Shown here piece by piece: positions 1-10,949 of a stretch of DNA of 64,000 nt. Origin of the DNA: Thermothelomyces thermophilus ATCC 42464 (taxonomy: Eukaryota; Ascomycota; Sordariomycetes; Sordariales; Chaetomiaceae); contig NC_016478.1 in NCBI RefSeq assembly GCF_000226095.1, positions 124,001-188,000 on the forward strand, read 5' to 3'. The notes below the pieces were generated by a model. The model worked only from the letters and a program-made list of their open reading frames with translations. It searched no databases and had not been told where the DNA came from. The position numbers were made by a program, and so were the translations under genes. How positions within the stretch are numbered: position 1 is the first letter of the stretch; the number at the start of each line of letters is the position of its first letter.

Positions 1-519
1 AAGTCTTTCTTATATATAAATCTTCTTATCTTTGTCGCTAAAAACTTTCCAAAGCTCTTCTTCGAAATAGTTATAAGATTAGAAGACTGCCTATATAAAC
101 GCGTCTTAGTTATCTTCGTCTTCCTTAGTAAGATAGTCATTCTATATAGGCTCGAACTATCTAAGTACCTTGCCCTCTAGTCTCGTAGCTATATAGAGGA
201 CTTTAGCTTTATTATCCGGAAACTTGTCGTCATTAAGCCAGAAGTAGGATCAGAGGTTTATTAGGAATCCTACAAGATCCTCCTTGGTTCCTCTGTATTT
301 GCTAGGTAGTTCGATCTTGATACGCTTCGCTTTAGCGCCCTCGAGTGCCTCGATTTTAACGTAGGCCTCGTTAACTAACTTCTATAAGTACTTTTTACGG
401 TTCTCGAGTTCCTTAATTTGAGCTTAAGCAGCCTTGTCTCTCTGGTCCAACTCCTAGATCCGCTACTAGAGTTAACTAAGCTAAGCGAGCAGCTATTCGG
501 CCGTGACGTTGGTAGCCAT
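1..519 (-). pseudogene. Gag 5' part of a family-A chromovirus (element 0), runs off left edge
   Basis: Read on the minus strand, an ATG at 519 opens a frame starting MATNVTAE, followed by a coiled, Glu/Lys-rich region and a capsid-like segment. The same protein is readable at 63467 (plus), 44396 (plus, ATG changed to ATA) and in elements A, B1 and B2. Several Gln codons read TAG, so it cannot make a full Gag, but this copy keeps more CA/TG than the others. The rest of gag and all of pol lie outside the window. Its 5' LTR follows at 586-1011. Plus-strand ORFs here are shadows. Confidence 0.75.
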
Positions 520-585
520 GTCGATGTCAAGGTCGAAGTTACCTCCGTTCTAAACCATGATAGAACAAAGGGAGTGGTAATAACA

Positions 586-1011
586 TATAACGAACCTAAC
601 TTAGACTTCTTCTAAAAGGGTCTAGACAGAGGTAGATTAGGTGTAATAGGCAGGTAGGTCGTCTAAGGGATTTGGTAAAGCTAAAGGGTTTATAATAATA
701 CTAGAGTTATCTCTTATAGTAATTACAATGCTTAGTATAAGTACTGTGATTGTGATTGTTACCACTGGTAAACTCCTAGAGTCCACTGTAACGAGTGACT
801 ATATATATATATTTATAATCCTAGGATCACTAGCGGTCGTGGTGATCCTCTGTACTGGCTCACCTGGCTTACGTCGTGAGCTAGTGATCCTCTGCTGGGA
901 TCATTTCTTGCCAAGTGTGATCCTATCCTGATTAGTCTATCATTCCTTCGGCCTAATTGGCCCGTTCGTGTCAGTAGCCTAGGCGGCAGCTATATGTATA
1001 TTTCCGTGACA
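586..1011 (-). repeat. 5' LTR of element 0 (U3 type 1)
   Basis: A 426-bp LTR. On the minus strand it begins TGTCACGG at 1011 and ends near 586, where the terminal TGTAAC has become TATAAC. R/U5 (586-about 790) is shared by every family-A LTR in the window. The U3 (about 800-1011) matches that of element A at 12349 and 19325. Most TG and CA dinucleotides survive, so this copy is the least RIP-mutated. The next 5 bp (ATATA, 1012-1016) would be the target duplication, but its partner is outside the window. Confidence 0.85.
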
Positions 1012-1234
1012 ATATACTTCTACCGATCGCTTATAGTCCCCTTCTATCCTATCCTTAGATTGCCTTTAGTAGCTAGCTATCCTCTGCTATCTTTCCCTTT
1101 TAGCAATTGTTCGCCTGTGGTAGCCTGCGCTCCCTAGCGATCCTATGTCAGCCTTGCTTTGTGCCCTTCTTGATTAGTGGCTTATTTAGCCTCCTACGCC
1201 CCACCGGGTCGTGGTATATAGTTGGCTCGTGACA
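1012..1234 (-). repeat. U3 fragment of a second LTR type (E type)
   Basis: The reverse complement begins TGTCACGAGCC at 1234 and matches 62949-63170, the U3 of the right-edge element, over its full length with mostly C/T and G/A differences. It stops at a TATA-rich stretch where the LTR of element 0 starts. In the right-edge copy the same point runs on into the common R/U5. The simplest reading is that element 0 inserted into an E-type LTR whose remainder lies left of the window. Confidence 0.7.
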
Positions 1235-1800
1235 TTTTTAGTATATGTGTAGATAATCTAGGTAGGGCCTAGTTAGGCTCTAGGTTAGGCCGCAAGTAGG
1301 CCCTGATTACGTGCCTTACGAACGACCTATAAACGTCTCGTGAACTAATTATATATACTTAGGTAGGTCGAGTAGGTCTAGTCTATTATTAGGTAGGTCT
1401 GGTCTGTTACCGGGTAAAGCCTGGTATTGTTTAGCCTAGGTAAAGCCTAGGCCTATAATATAAGGTTAATATAAGATTTGCCTAGCTATTAGTTACTAAG
1501 TTACTAGGGTCAAATGAAGATAAGGTTAATAGATAAGAGGAGGATAGATAACTACTCTAGTTATGAAGTCACTAGGAATAGAGATTTCATGGTAGTTATA
1601 ATAGAATTGCCTAGTTTGGTTACTAAGGCGCCGAAACAGAGTGTAACTATTGTAAAAGTGATATTAGAATAATTATTAAAGCGATACGAATCTAGTTTTA
1701 ATGGTTAGAAGCAGAGTTTCTGCTACCATTTAATAGAAGATGGTTTCTAATTAATGGAAGATAGTAGTTCTAATAGATAGAAGAAGTTAATAAGTTATAA
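1235..1800. other. AT-rich RIP-mutated DNA without a recognisable gene
   Basis: No reading frame survives. Between about 1370 and 1460 there are short imperfect repeats of TAGGTAGGTC and GTAAAGCCT(A/G)G units. These could be terminal or subterminal repeats of the transposase remnant that follows, but no clear inverted partner was found near 2450. From about 1660 the sequence is strongly A/T biased. Confidence 0.4.
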
Positions 1801-2450
1801 ATAGTTTAAAAGAGCAATGTCTCCTTTCTATATTAGCTAGCCCTATAGCTCTATATAAGTAAAGGATAAGAATAAAGAACCTTCTATTTACTAGCCTATT
1901 TACTAGATCTATAGGTCTTATCTTATCTAACCTTATATAATGAATATATCTATAGATAATATACTATATTATAAATAGACTTCTATTAGAAAATTTAAAT
2001 AATTTAACTAATCTTAATAAATAGCTAGCTTCTATATAGACTTTAAAACCCATTTAATATTCTTAGCCTTTAAAAGGAGCTATTAATCTAATTTTTAATA
2101 TATTATAAAAGAAGTTAGACTTATATAATTAGCTAACTAACCTATCTACTAAGACTTAATACCTTTCTATATATAGGCTCCTATTTAGGAAGGTTAAGAA
2201 AGCTTTTAATTAGAAAGACTTTAAGTTAGCTTAGTTATAATAGGAAGATAAAGCTCTAAAGGTATAGTTAGAAGTAGCCTAGCTATTAAAGAGGAAGAGG
2301 GTAATAGTAGATCTAACTAAGTAGTTTATAATGATTAAATAGATCTACTAGGCCTAGATAGAAGCCGGCTATATAGAGGACCTTATTGCTAAAGAGAGTG
2401 GCTTAGAAAGTGTAGAAATAACGGCTTCCTATATTATAGTTGGTTGAATA
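1801..2450 (+). pseudogene. Remnant of a pogo/Fot1-like (Tc1-mariner superfamily) transposase C-terminus
   Basis: A plus-strand frame with many TAG/TAA codons can be followed. At 2275-2440 it reads as a run of basic residues (KRKRVIVD), then a segment ending ...IEAG, then an acidic tail. This resembles the region after the DDE domain in fungal pogo-type transposases, where a Lys/Arg-rich stretch precedes a short helical repeat. The catalytic DDE residues could not be located, so only the C-terminal part is claimed. It abuts gene island 1 directly, and the change from AT-rich to GC-rich DNA falls at about 2450-2490. A fragment of another transposon class is possible. Confidence 0.35.
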
Positions 2451-2625
2451 GGTCTGTAATATATGTGGTTGAAGAAGATGGGTAGTTGTAGGTGCTAAGG
2501 TTTGCTAAGCGGTCGGAAAATGGGGGTGGTCGGTATATGGGGGGTCCGACTTATCCCGGGCCCGCCGGGCTGGAGTCGAGCAGTCGGGATCGGCGCGGGT
2601 CGTACAGCAGGCAGGTCTTGCAATG

Positions 2626-3612
2626 TCACAGGGGCTGCGAGTGCAGACGGTCCGGGCCAAAGAGAACGCGGACCTGCTGCGGGCTGGCCAGCGCGCGGAG
2701 TTGCATGCACGTCTCGCGCAGGCGCACAATGTCGGCGAAGTCGAGAGCCTGCAGGATCATGAGCAGGATCTCAGGCGGCAAGGTCAGGAGGTGGCGGGGA
2801 CATGGCTTGGGAGACGCCGGCGGCTGTGACCGGCTGTCATCTCCCGCCAGCTTGACTGACACGTCGATGCCGGCATGTGGCGTGATGCCGCCGATGGTAT
2901 TTGAGGCCGGAGATGGGACCGTAGCTGGGTTGGGCGTTGGATTAATAGGCGGATCCCTCCCGATCCGGGACGAGATCGAGCTCCGACCCGTTTCATGACT
3001 AAAGCTGCCGTTCCGGTTTACTGTCTCCGGCGGTGTCGAGTCCTGTGCGCGTTGACTGGGTAACGGAGAGACGGGCGGGATTCGCCGGCAGCGGTCGCTC
3101 CACCATGCCGTGGGTCGGCGCCATGGCTGGGGTTCAGAGCCGGTCAATCGGATTCTGTAGCGCTTTCCACATTCGGGGTTGCGACAAGTGCAGGTGAAAA
3201 GAGCGGTTGACGCGGAGAAAGGTGGGTTCTTTAAGAGGAGGAATGCGCGAGTCGCGGCAGACCTTGGAAAGCGGGTTGATGCAAGTTTGATAAGTAGGTA
3301 ATTACTGTTCGGCCAGGTAATACACTGGAGATGACTTGGAGTTTTTGCTTCAACGTCGAAGGGACTGGGCTGTGCTGCTTGACCCAGCGGTGGTCGGGGC
3401 CGGCTGCCTCGCGGCCTGGGCCACGGCTGCTGCTGTCCTTCCGTCGCCACTTGCTCCAGGGCAATGGGAATCCACCTCCGCCGCTCCTGCCATGGCTTCC
3501 TGATTGTACAACAAATACGTGGTTCAGCCGCGGTGTTGTTGAAAAACTGCACCTGCACGGCACATAAGGCGATTTCTTGGGCACCGGCGGTGAGGCCGGG
3601 CCACTCTTGCAA
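2626..3612 (-). CDS. F-box domain protein, probably truncated by a nonsense codon
   Basis: A minus-strand frame of 328 codons whose last 55 residues form a good F-box: LPPEILLMILQALDF, then DIVRLRETCMQLRALA. F-box proteins recruit substrates to SCF ubiquitin ligases through Skp1. The frame ends with TGA at 2626-2628, only 12 residues after VRVLFG. Past the stop the same frame continues HCKTCLLYDPRRSRLL before a TAA at 2551-2553. In fungal F-box proteins of this kind the F-box is near the N-terminus and is followed by a CxxC-containing region, so the TGA looks like a disabling mutation and much of the C-terminus is missing or lost at the RIP boundary. The upstream 270 residues are low-complexity, so the true start and any intron are uncertain; ATG 3612 is only the first in frame. 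Confidence 0.5.
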   Translation of the reverse strand: MQEWPGLTAGAQEIALCAVQVQFFNNTAAEPRICCTIRKPWQERRRWIPIALEQVATEGQQQPWPRPRGSRPRPPLGQAAQPSPFDVEAKTPSHLQCITWPNSNYLLIKLASTRFPRSAATRAFLLLKNPPFSASTALFTCTCRNPECGKRYRIRLTGSEPQPWRRPTAWWSDRCRRIPPVSPLPSQRAQDSTPPETVNRNGSFSHETGRSSISSRIGRDPPINPTPNPATVPSPASNTIGGITPHAGIDVSVKLAGDDSRSQPPASPKPCPRHLLTLPPEILLMILQALDFADIVRLRETCMQLRALASPQQVRVLFGPDRLHSQPL

Positions 3613-4703
3613 ACAGTGGTTAATTCCCCCACCACCAGGTCATTGGCTGAAACTACCTTAACTTCCCGGAAGTTGGGGCGCTGACCTAATGAGGCTCGCG
3701 TAGTTACCTGATTCATGAAGCTTGAAATCAAAAGTGCCCTCATCATACAGGGGGTATTAAGATCTTTGGGCCTTGCAGCCACGCCGTAAAATGAATGCAA
3801 GATGACGTGAGGTTGAGACGTGAAACTAATCTAACTGCTGCTCGTACGTACATGATTACCAGGTAGTAACACAGGACTAAGCCTACCCGCTACGCAAAAT
3901 ACCTTCTCAGAACCATATATAATTAATATGTAATAGGGTACTTACTATCTTGCTCGTCTCGTCCTTTACGTTTCAAGTGCCTACTTTTCCTATGTCCTGT
4001 TACAAATCGCTCCTCAGGTGGACAGGTCTCGACGAGCCCTCGAAAGAAACGATATCACAGAGTACAAACATCAAGGGAGGTACCTGGGTCTGGGAGCGTG
4101 GCATGGGAGCCAGCGGTTCAACAGTTGTAAATCTGTCAGAATACCCATACTTAAGGTGCAATTGCTGGAGGGCAATTGCGGCGTCGCTTTTGCTTTTCGA
4201 CAAAATCCGCCTGAATGTGGAAAGCACGGATCTGAACCAGCCAGCAGCTTCGTTAATAAACCTACCTTAATCAGTCTCTCATTGATCAAGCTCATCTCAA
4301 CTACCTGATTTCCTCTAATTATACCTACCTATCGACTGTACATATACTATGATACCTTCAGAATTCTTCTTTCACCGGCACTCCATCCCTGTCAGCGCAA
4401 GTGTACCGTGACACCCATAGATCCTCTGGGGAAAATGCGTGCGGCTCCGTCTCAGGTTCGATCTAAATATGTCTCAGACGTATTTGCGTCCAAGACTCTT
4501 GGGCCATGCGGAACGCTTTTCTAGGGAATGCTGTTGCTAGGTATTGTCCCCGCGCAAGGAGTCGCGGTAAGAGTCACCAGACGGTCATGGTACAGAGGTA
4601 CCTATTATAGTTAAGCCTCACGCATAAGCCAGGAACATTTCCCTAGCTGCGGAGCAGATTCCCAAACGACTGATAAATAAAGGCGTCACTGATCATTGTC
4701 ATC
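3613..4703. other. Intergenic region between the F-box gene and the zinc-finger gene
   Basis: Both flanking genes are on the minus strand, so this holds the 3' region of the zinc-finger gene and the presumed promoter of the F-box gene. Overlapping ORFs of 70-190 codons on both strands show no domain or coding bias, and none is preferred. Base composition is mixed and CA/TG are present at normal levels, so it is not RIP-mutated. Confidence 0.5.
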
Positions 4704-7658
4704 TCAGTCGCCGCGGGTATGGTGGACTACTTCATATCCATCATCGTTCGCCTCGGACATGCCCTGGAAAGCATCATCCCCCTCCGACACCGCGCCCGCA
4801 TCAGTCGTCGAGAACCTGCGCCCCTGCCCCCCATGGTTGTCCGCCGCGATGTCCAGCGTGATGGCTGGCCAATAAGCGTCGCCCATTTGCTGTCCGTACG
4901 CTTCCGGGTGTGAGTGGGCACCTTGCGATCCCAGAGGTAGGACAGCAGAAGCGTCTATTGCTCCCCGGCCCGCGAAGATGGCACTGAGATCAGCCCAGAG
5001 GTTGGTTTGTGCCAGCCGGGTGCTTTGGTCCAAGTGGCCTCTTGAAGTGCCCGCCATGCGCTGACCTTGGCAACCAGACTCTAGCTGGATGTGCAACCGC
5101 GGCGCCGGAGTTGCGACCATCACGGGTTCGCTTCCCTGGACGGCCGCTGTACCGCCGCCGCCAAACCGCAGTTCTGGCACCGTGGTTCCAGCGCCATCAA
5201 TCCCACGGTCATGGGAACTGTTGTTGGGAGGCACATTACCTAATATGTGTGGTTGCGTCTCGGTCATTGAGGGCTGCCCAAGGCTTTCCGGCACGTTGGT
5301 GCGGTCCGAGGAGGCAGCAAGAGCTAGGATGCTGTGGTCCGAATGCCCTGATCCATGTGGTCGGGGGGCGTGTCGCACCGGGGATCGCCCGCTTGCCACC
5401 TGCCGCGCCGCCTGGATGCGTGCTCGTCTGCGGCTGTACGACATGCCACAGGTCTTGAGGCGGCAAGCTTCAAAGACTGTGTCGATATAGTTCTTGAAGG
5501 CGTCAAACATGGGTTGAATGTTGCCAGTGTGTCCTAGTACCTCCTGGATCCGCTGCCACAGCAGACTCGTGGAGTCGTCGGTATAAAACTGGGCGTACAC
5601 CTCATCCAGTTCGGTGGGAGGCACAAAGTCTAGATTCGCATATCGTTAACCCACACAGCCCAGGAGGAAAGAAAATAAGGAAAGAGAGAGAAATGAGAGG
5701 GGAAAGAACAAAAAAAAACTCGGCATGGCTCCCAGGGGAAAGGCGGGGAGGGGAGGGGAGGATCGGGCCATACCTGGCTCGGGTATCTTGGCGTCTCCGG
5801 GGAATAACAGTCTCCACAAGCTCTTCCAGTCGTCGATTTTGCCGTCCGTCTTGCGTTCATTGAGGACCTCTTCGATTCCGGATGTGATGCCATCTTCCGG
5901 ATCCGCTCTGGACGGCGCCTCTTGGGGGTCGCAGATCTGGTCCCTAGAGACCGATATATGTTCTTCCAAGGCCATTTTTGATTTCATAGCTCGCCTGCAG
6001 CGCTGGCACGTGAATGGCCAGAGCTCTCTTTGATTGTGTGAGGTCTTCACATGCCGTCTAGTAGTTCGTTGTTCAGAGGGTGCCCTCAGGATGTTTCGAA
6101 AGAGAGAAGGGGGGGGTGTGGACACTTACTTGAGCTGAGACATATTCGGAAACGACATTACTGCGCAGCTCTGAAAGTCCCGGACATTGAATCGCACTGG
6201 GTTCCTCTTACGGAAGGGGCAGCTGAACTCCGCGGTGGCCGGCCGTTGGTGGGTTGGCAAAACCTTTTGGCGTTTTCCACCTCCATCAGGGCTACCGCCG
6301 CCAGAACCGCCGCCGAGGCCGTCACCATCATGCTCATAACCGTTGGAACGTTTCCGGCCACTATTCCCGTTCGCATGGCAGTCACCATTCCCATTGCTTG
6401 TATCAAAACCGTCGTCAGCGCCTCTTCCCGGCCAGACGGGATCGCCGCCAGAGTCCGCCGTGCCCAACGTCGATCTGCTGGCTCCCAAGTGGGTGTCGCC
6501 AAGGCCGCTCTGAAGGACGATGCGGGAGAGCTCATCCAGGCAGTGACCGACTGACTCGTAGACCATCGGCGCCGAGCCGGCAAGAACTATCTCGTGCAGG
6601 GGAATAGCAAACGCCTGCTGGAGCACCAGGTCACAGACCTGGTAAATCATGCTGTCGTCCGGCCCGGAGGCTCGCCGCCAAAAACCCTCGTCACACGAGT
6701 CTGACATCCCGGTGCTGCAACAGGAGACCCGTCGCTCTTGAGGGGTGTTTGTGCCCCCTGATGCTTCAGCCCCCTCTTCCCGGGAAGTCGGTGCGTTGTC
6801 CACATCGGCATCCAGTTCGTCTCCTGAAACCACGCTCGACTGAGCTGCGTCCTCGACTGGCTGCAGACTCGAAGGCGGGGATATCCCGCCTGCTCTGAGA
6901 GCAGAGACGTTGCCGTCCTGGCCATGCCCGTCGCCTTGCGACGGGCAAGGCCTGGTATCTGCACTGTCATGGTCTGTCTTATGACCTCGCGACTCAGTGT
7001 CCCAAGACTTGGCAACCGCTGCAGGGCTTGGTTCCCGACAAGACGGTGACGGTCCATACTCCGCGTCAGGCACAGTGAACCGACCGAGGTTTGACTTCCG
7101 CAAGCCCACCTGTTCCACCCGACGGTGCCCAGGAGCTAACTCATCGGGTAATGAACTGGGAGAGCGGTCGTCCAGAGTGGAAGGTGGCCCCCGTATTATT
7201 GTCAGGCGCCTCCTGGATGCTAGAGAACGAGGGAAAAGGCTCGAGCGCCTTGGTGGTGTTGCGCTTGTCTCTGCCCCGGAGTCAACGCCCTCCGAGTCGT
7301 CAGCACAAGGGGCGTCTGTGCTGTCAAAGTTGGTCAAGTCGGTGGCTGTCGATCCCGCAGCCGACCAGCCGGTATTGCTTCGTTGCAGAGCAAGGTTGGA
7401 GATGCAACTCTCATCGGTGTCTCGTCGCCGGCGCTCAGAACGGATCCTTATTACATCGGAATAGAAGCTCCCTCTCTCTGTGGAGGAGAGGCTCGAGTCC
7501 TTGAAGTCTCTCTCTTTGGAGGCGAGGCTCGGGTTCTTGAAGTCTTTCTTTAAGGATGGCTCAGGTCCATAAAGGCTCTCTCTCTGGAGACGGCGGTGCT
7601 CGCTGGCTGCAGATTTCTCTCTCTCTCGAGGGGCGGTGATGCGGCTGGGTTGCTCCAT
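4704..7658 (-). CDS. Large protein with tandem atypical C2H2/C2HC zinc fingers, three exons
   Basis: Exons on the minus strand: 7658-6130, 6057-5774 and 5629-4704, with GT-AG introns of 72 bp (6129-6058, donor GTAAGT) and 144 bp (5773-5630, donor GTATGG). The spliced product is 912 residues. Residues 1-470 are Ser/Arg/Asp-rich and look disordered. The first finger (C480, C498, H512, H517) is split by intron 1. The second is C527-x2-C530-x12-H543-x8-C552. Then come a WKSLWRLLFPGD motif and a helical stretch (DEVYAQFY...LLWQRIQEVLG) across intron 2. This order (FxCPF...C...FPxMSxLK..., a C2HC finger, then a W..(I/L)(Y/W)..LFP motif) matches a large fungal family usually annotated as C2H2 finger proteins of unknown role. 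I chose ATG 7658 because the upstream in-frame extension translates a poly-A tract. No RIP signs. Function not known. Confidence 0.75.
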
Positions 7659-8278
7659 TGGCGCAGCAGTCGACAGCGCAGGCGAAGACCGGGATTGGGA
7701 ACCTTTTTTTTTTTTTTTCTCTGTTGGGCAAAGCGACCAGGTTCGTCCCCAGGTGTGGCCAGCGGCGTTGTTCAATAAGTAATACTCAGAGCTCAACGAG
7801 TCTAATACCACACACACTGTTCAAAACGCAGAGCTGGTGGAGCTCGTGCCGGGAACTCGCTTTGTATAACAAGGCGACGGGAATGATAAACGTGCGCAGA
7901 TGGTCGCCTCCTCTCCCTCACAAATCCCGAGGCTGAAGCCAAGCAAAGAGCTGTTAGCAGGCTGCCGTCCACCTTCCATCCCAGAGAGTGGAGGAGATTC
8001 AGCCCAGCCCAGGCACGGAGTGGTGCATCAGGCTGATTGGCTGTGGTGGTTGTGCTGGGCTCTGTTCTGCGCTGTAATTAGCGGCGGAGCTTTGGACTTG
8101 CAGCTGGTGGTCTGCAGTAGTGTTGGTTCTAAACTTCCCGTCCAGGGGTTGCAGGGCCGGCCATTGGCTCAGGCTCAAACTCGCGAGCACCAACTTCAAG
8201 CCTTCCACCACGCTTCAGCACGCTCAAGCTTGTTCTTGGGACTGGGCTGATGACCGGGCTGATTCACTATACCATTCA
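7659..8278. promoter_or_regulatory. Upstream region of the zinc-finger gene up to the transposon boundary
   Basis: This is the 5' flank of the minus-strand gene. It holds a 14-nt poly-T on the plus strand near 7707-7720 (poly-A in the gene's sense) and purine/pyrimidine tracts. ORFs of 60-120 codons on either strand have no recognisable domain. Dinucleotides are normal up to the LTR start at 8279, so the gene's promoter has been spared from RIP although it touches a 44.7-kb transposon nest. Confidence 0.45.
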
Positions 8279-8533
8279 TGTTACAGCATTTGGCTGTCTG
8301 TGGGTCAGATCTGACTGACCCACCAACAGGGATAACGAGCCAGGGTGTTAACATGTATTTAGACAGCATCTCTGAGTGCCTCTAGCACTTAGAACAATGA
8401 ACGCTTTTATCACCTACTTCTACAGACCGTAACAGTTAGTCTAGGAGTACTGCCTACAGCGCGAATACCGCTATAATGTCGTACCTTTATAGCCTTTCTA
8501 AGCTATACTAATTATAGCCACCGAGCTATAGTA
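8279..8533 (+). repeat. 5' LTR of element 1
   Basis: 255 bp, same length as the right LTR. The outer (left) half keeps TG/CA pairs such as GCATTTGGCTGTCTGTGGG, while the inner half has them changed to TA. The following AGTGGTACC may hold a primer-binding site (TGGTACC), not matched to a specific tRNA here. Confidence 0.85.
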
Positions 8534-8599
8534 AGTGGTACCTATTACCGGTTTAAATCTATGATCTCGTTACTAATCGCAAGTATTCGAACGCTATAG

Positions 8600-10900
8600 G
8601 AGACTATTTACCTAGGTAAGCGATTATATCCCTCTACTTAAGTAGACGCCTAAATGGTTAGATATAATGGTAATAGTAACTCTATTAAGATCTAATGAAC
8701 GAGCCTAAACTATAATAAGTACGTTAGACCTACCGCTTTATCGTTAGAAACGCCTACTAGTATTAGGTTTAGAGGCTTACTTTAACGGAATTTTGAATCC
8801 TCGAGCTAGTAGTATCCCTTAAGGAGGCTAACTAGTATTTAGCTTATATATAAGACTTTAATAACTATCTGATTAATAAAGATTACCTAAAGTTATAAAA
8901 TCTTAATAAGTATATATTAAAGGGACTTATAAATTACTTTATTAAGTGCCTTCTCTAGCTTTCAGACTAGGTACTTATTCTACTATTACTACTAGAAGTA
9001 AGAACTATACTAGAAGTATAAGTTTAGGAGAAATCCTAACTTAGGGGACCCTTAGAGACCTTGAAAATACTAAGTCCTAATGGCCTAGTTTAATAATTTA
9101 CTATATTACTAGAAATAGCCTTATAAAGGATAACTTTACTTATTAGTCTATTAAAGTTACTAGAGATACTAAGGCCTAAGCTAAACCTAGTAAGTCTAAA
9201 TCGATAGGATAATTAGATATTAAGTAGACCTATTAGAATTATCTAAACTATAATTATAATTAATATACTAAGGGAACTTCTAGATAGGGAAGAACCTTAA
9301 TAGGGGTCTTTTTAAAACCTTTAGCTAATGGCCTAGCTAATAGAAGGATTACTAATAGCAATACTAATACTAGTAAGAGATACCTTAACTAGGGGGTATA
9401 TACTCTTCTTACTATTAGATTTGACTAAGGAGACAATTATAAGACTACTCTAATAGGTTATAGTTAGACTCCTATAGAACGCTATAACTAAATCGATAGA
9501 CATTAGTTCTCCTTAGCTATAGCTAGTATATATATTACTATAACTAGCTACTAACTAGGTATAGAAGATTACTAATATTAGCTTACTTTAGCTAGACGCT
9601 AACCGAATAATTACTAATAGCTAGCTAATCTTCTACTATAAGAAGATCTATTATTATATAGATACTAACCTCTAGATTAAGTATATCTATAATATAGTTA
9701 GAGGAAACGTCTCTAAGGAACTCTTCTTATAGAATGACCTATAGGTATTATTCTATAGGTTAGCTCTATAGTAGTATAAATAGTAACTATCGCCTACTAA
9801 GAAGGAGACTCTTTACTTAAGTATAGAGATATAGCTTTAAAGGATTAAGGAACGGTTTAGTATCTAGTTTAATTAGGTAGGCTAATAGCTAGTTTAGAAT
9901 AGCTATACTAAAGATAACCTTATAGTAGGTAAATTAATCTACGAATTTGTAATAGACCTTTTCTATTATACCTAAGTCTAGGGAGATAAAATAAACCATT
10001 AGCTTTTAACTAGACTTTGGTTAGTAATAACCTTAGTACTCTATAAGCTCTGTCCTAAGCTATAGGAAATAGATACTCTTGACTAGTACCTCCTCTATAT
10101 CATTAAAAAGTAGGAGGTACTATCTAAGAAGCTTAAAGCCAAAAGGAGGGCACGGAAAGCTGCTATATTTAATGTTAAGGATATATCTAATAGACTAAGC
10201 GATAGTAATAGCGACGGTAGCCTTGAAGATTAAGCCAATTAGTTATAAACCAAGCTAAGACGGGGCAATTAAGGCTAATGGTACCGGTCTGACCACTATA
10301 AGCAAAGAGAGGAATAGAAACGTAGGTATCTTCTGTAAGGAAAGCGATACTAAGGCTGTAACTAGGAGCCTCGTCTAAAAGACCGTAATAATAGGGGTAA
10401 CCGTCCTTAGGGCACTAGACCTTAGAAGAAGGGCAGATATGGCGAACGAAATCCTCATTTCTAATAGTTCCGTTACTATAGCTAGAAGCGTATTAACAAG
10501 GATAGTACCTACTATTACTATAACACTATAATAGTATCTAGCGAAGATAAGAAAGCCGAAGCCGAATATAAGGAACTTAAAGCTACCGGCTATCTCCTAA
10601 TTAGTAACTATAAATCTAAGACTAACGAAGATAGTAGTAATAGAAAGGTATACTTCCTTAGTACCATTAAGGAAGACTATAATATCTATAGGCTCTATAG
10701 ATAGCCATTCCTAAGCTAAGGAGTATTATACTACTACCTACGTTAGGATTATAGAAAAAAACTATACCTACCTAAACTACCAAAGGAAGACTTTCCCTAG
10801 GCGGAATAGGATTTCGCGGAAGGAATGGAAGGAGCAGCTATACCGTCAGAATTGACCAAGGAACTATAATAATAGGAAACCGTACTCCTTTCTTTTAAGC
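8600..10900 (+). pseudogene. Gag region of element 1
   Basis: A plus-strand protein-like frame with frequent TAG/TAA in place of CAG/CAA and TGG. Charged helical segments lie between about 8800 and 10250. At about 10320-10370 a short Cys-type segment (YLL-x-GK...GCN) probably derives from a C-x2-C...C nucleic-acid-binding motif with Cys codons changed to Tyr or Leu. It precedes the protease region without an obvious spacer, as in Ty3/gypsy Gag-Pol. No start codon can be fixed. Confidence 0.55.
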
Positions 10901-10949
10901 CTAGCTAAGTAATGGAAGCTAATCTAAGTATAGAAATACCCTTCTACTA

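Noticed and set aside
418-615. Plus-strand ORFs at 418-615 and 19127-19354
   Set aside because: Shadows of the minus-strand gag start and LTR junction of elements 0 and A.
3231-3800. 189-codon minus-strand ORF overlapping the F-box gene
   Set aside because: No domain, alternative frame of the same GC-rich DNA.
4425-4480. GGTTCGATC resembling a tRNA B box
   Set aside because: No T-stem pairing and no A box at a suitable distance.
7707-7817. N-terminal extension of the zinc-finger protein from ATG 7817
   Set aside because: It would translate a poly-A tract to poly-Lys and has no family support; ATG 7658 is preferred.
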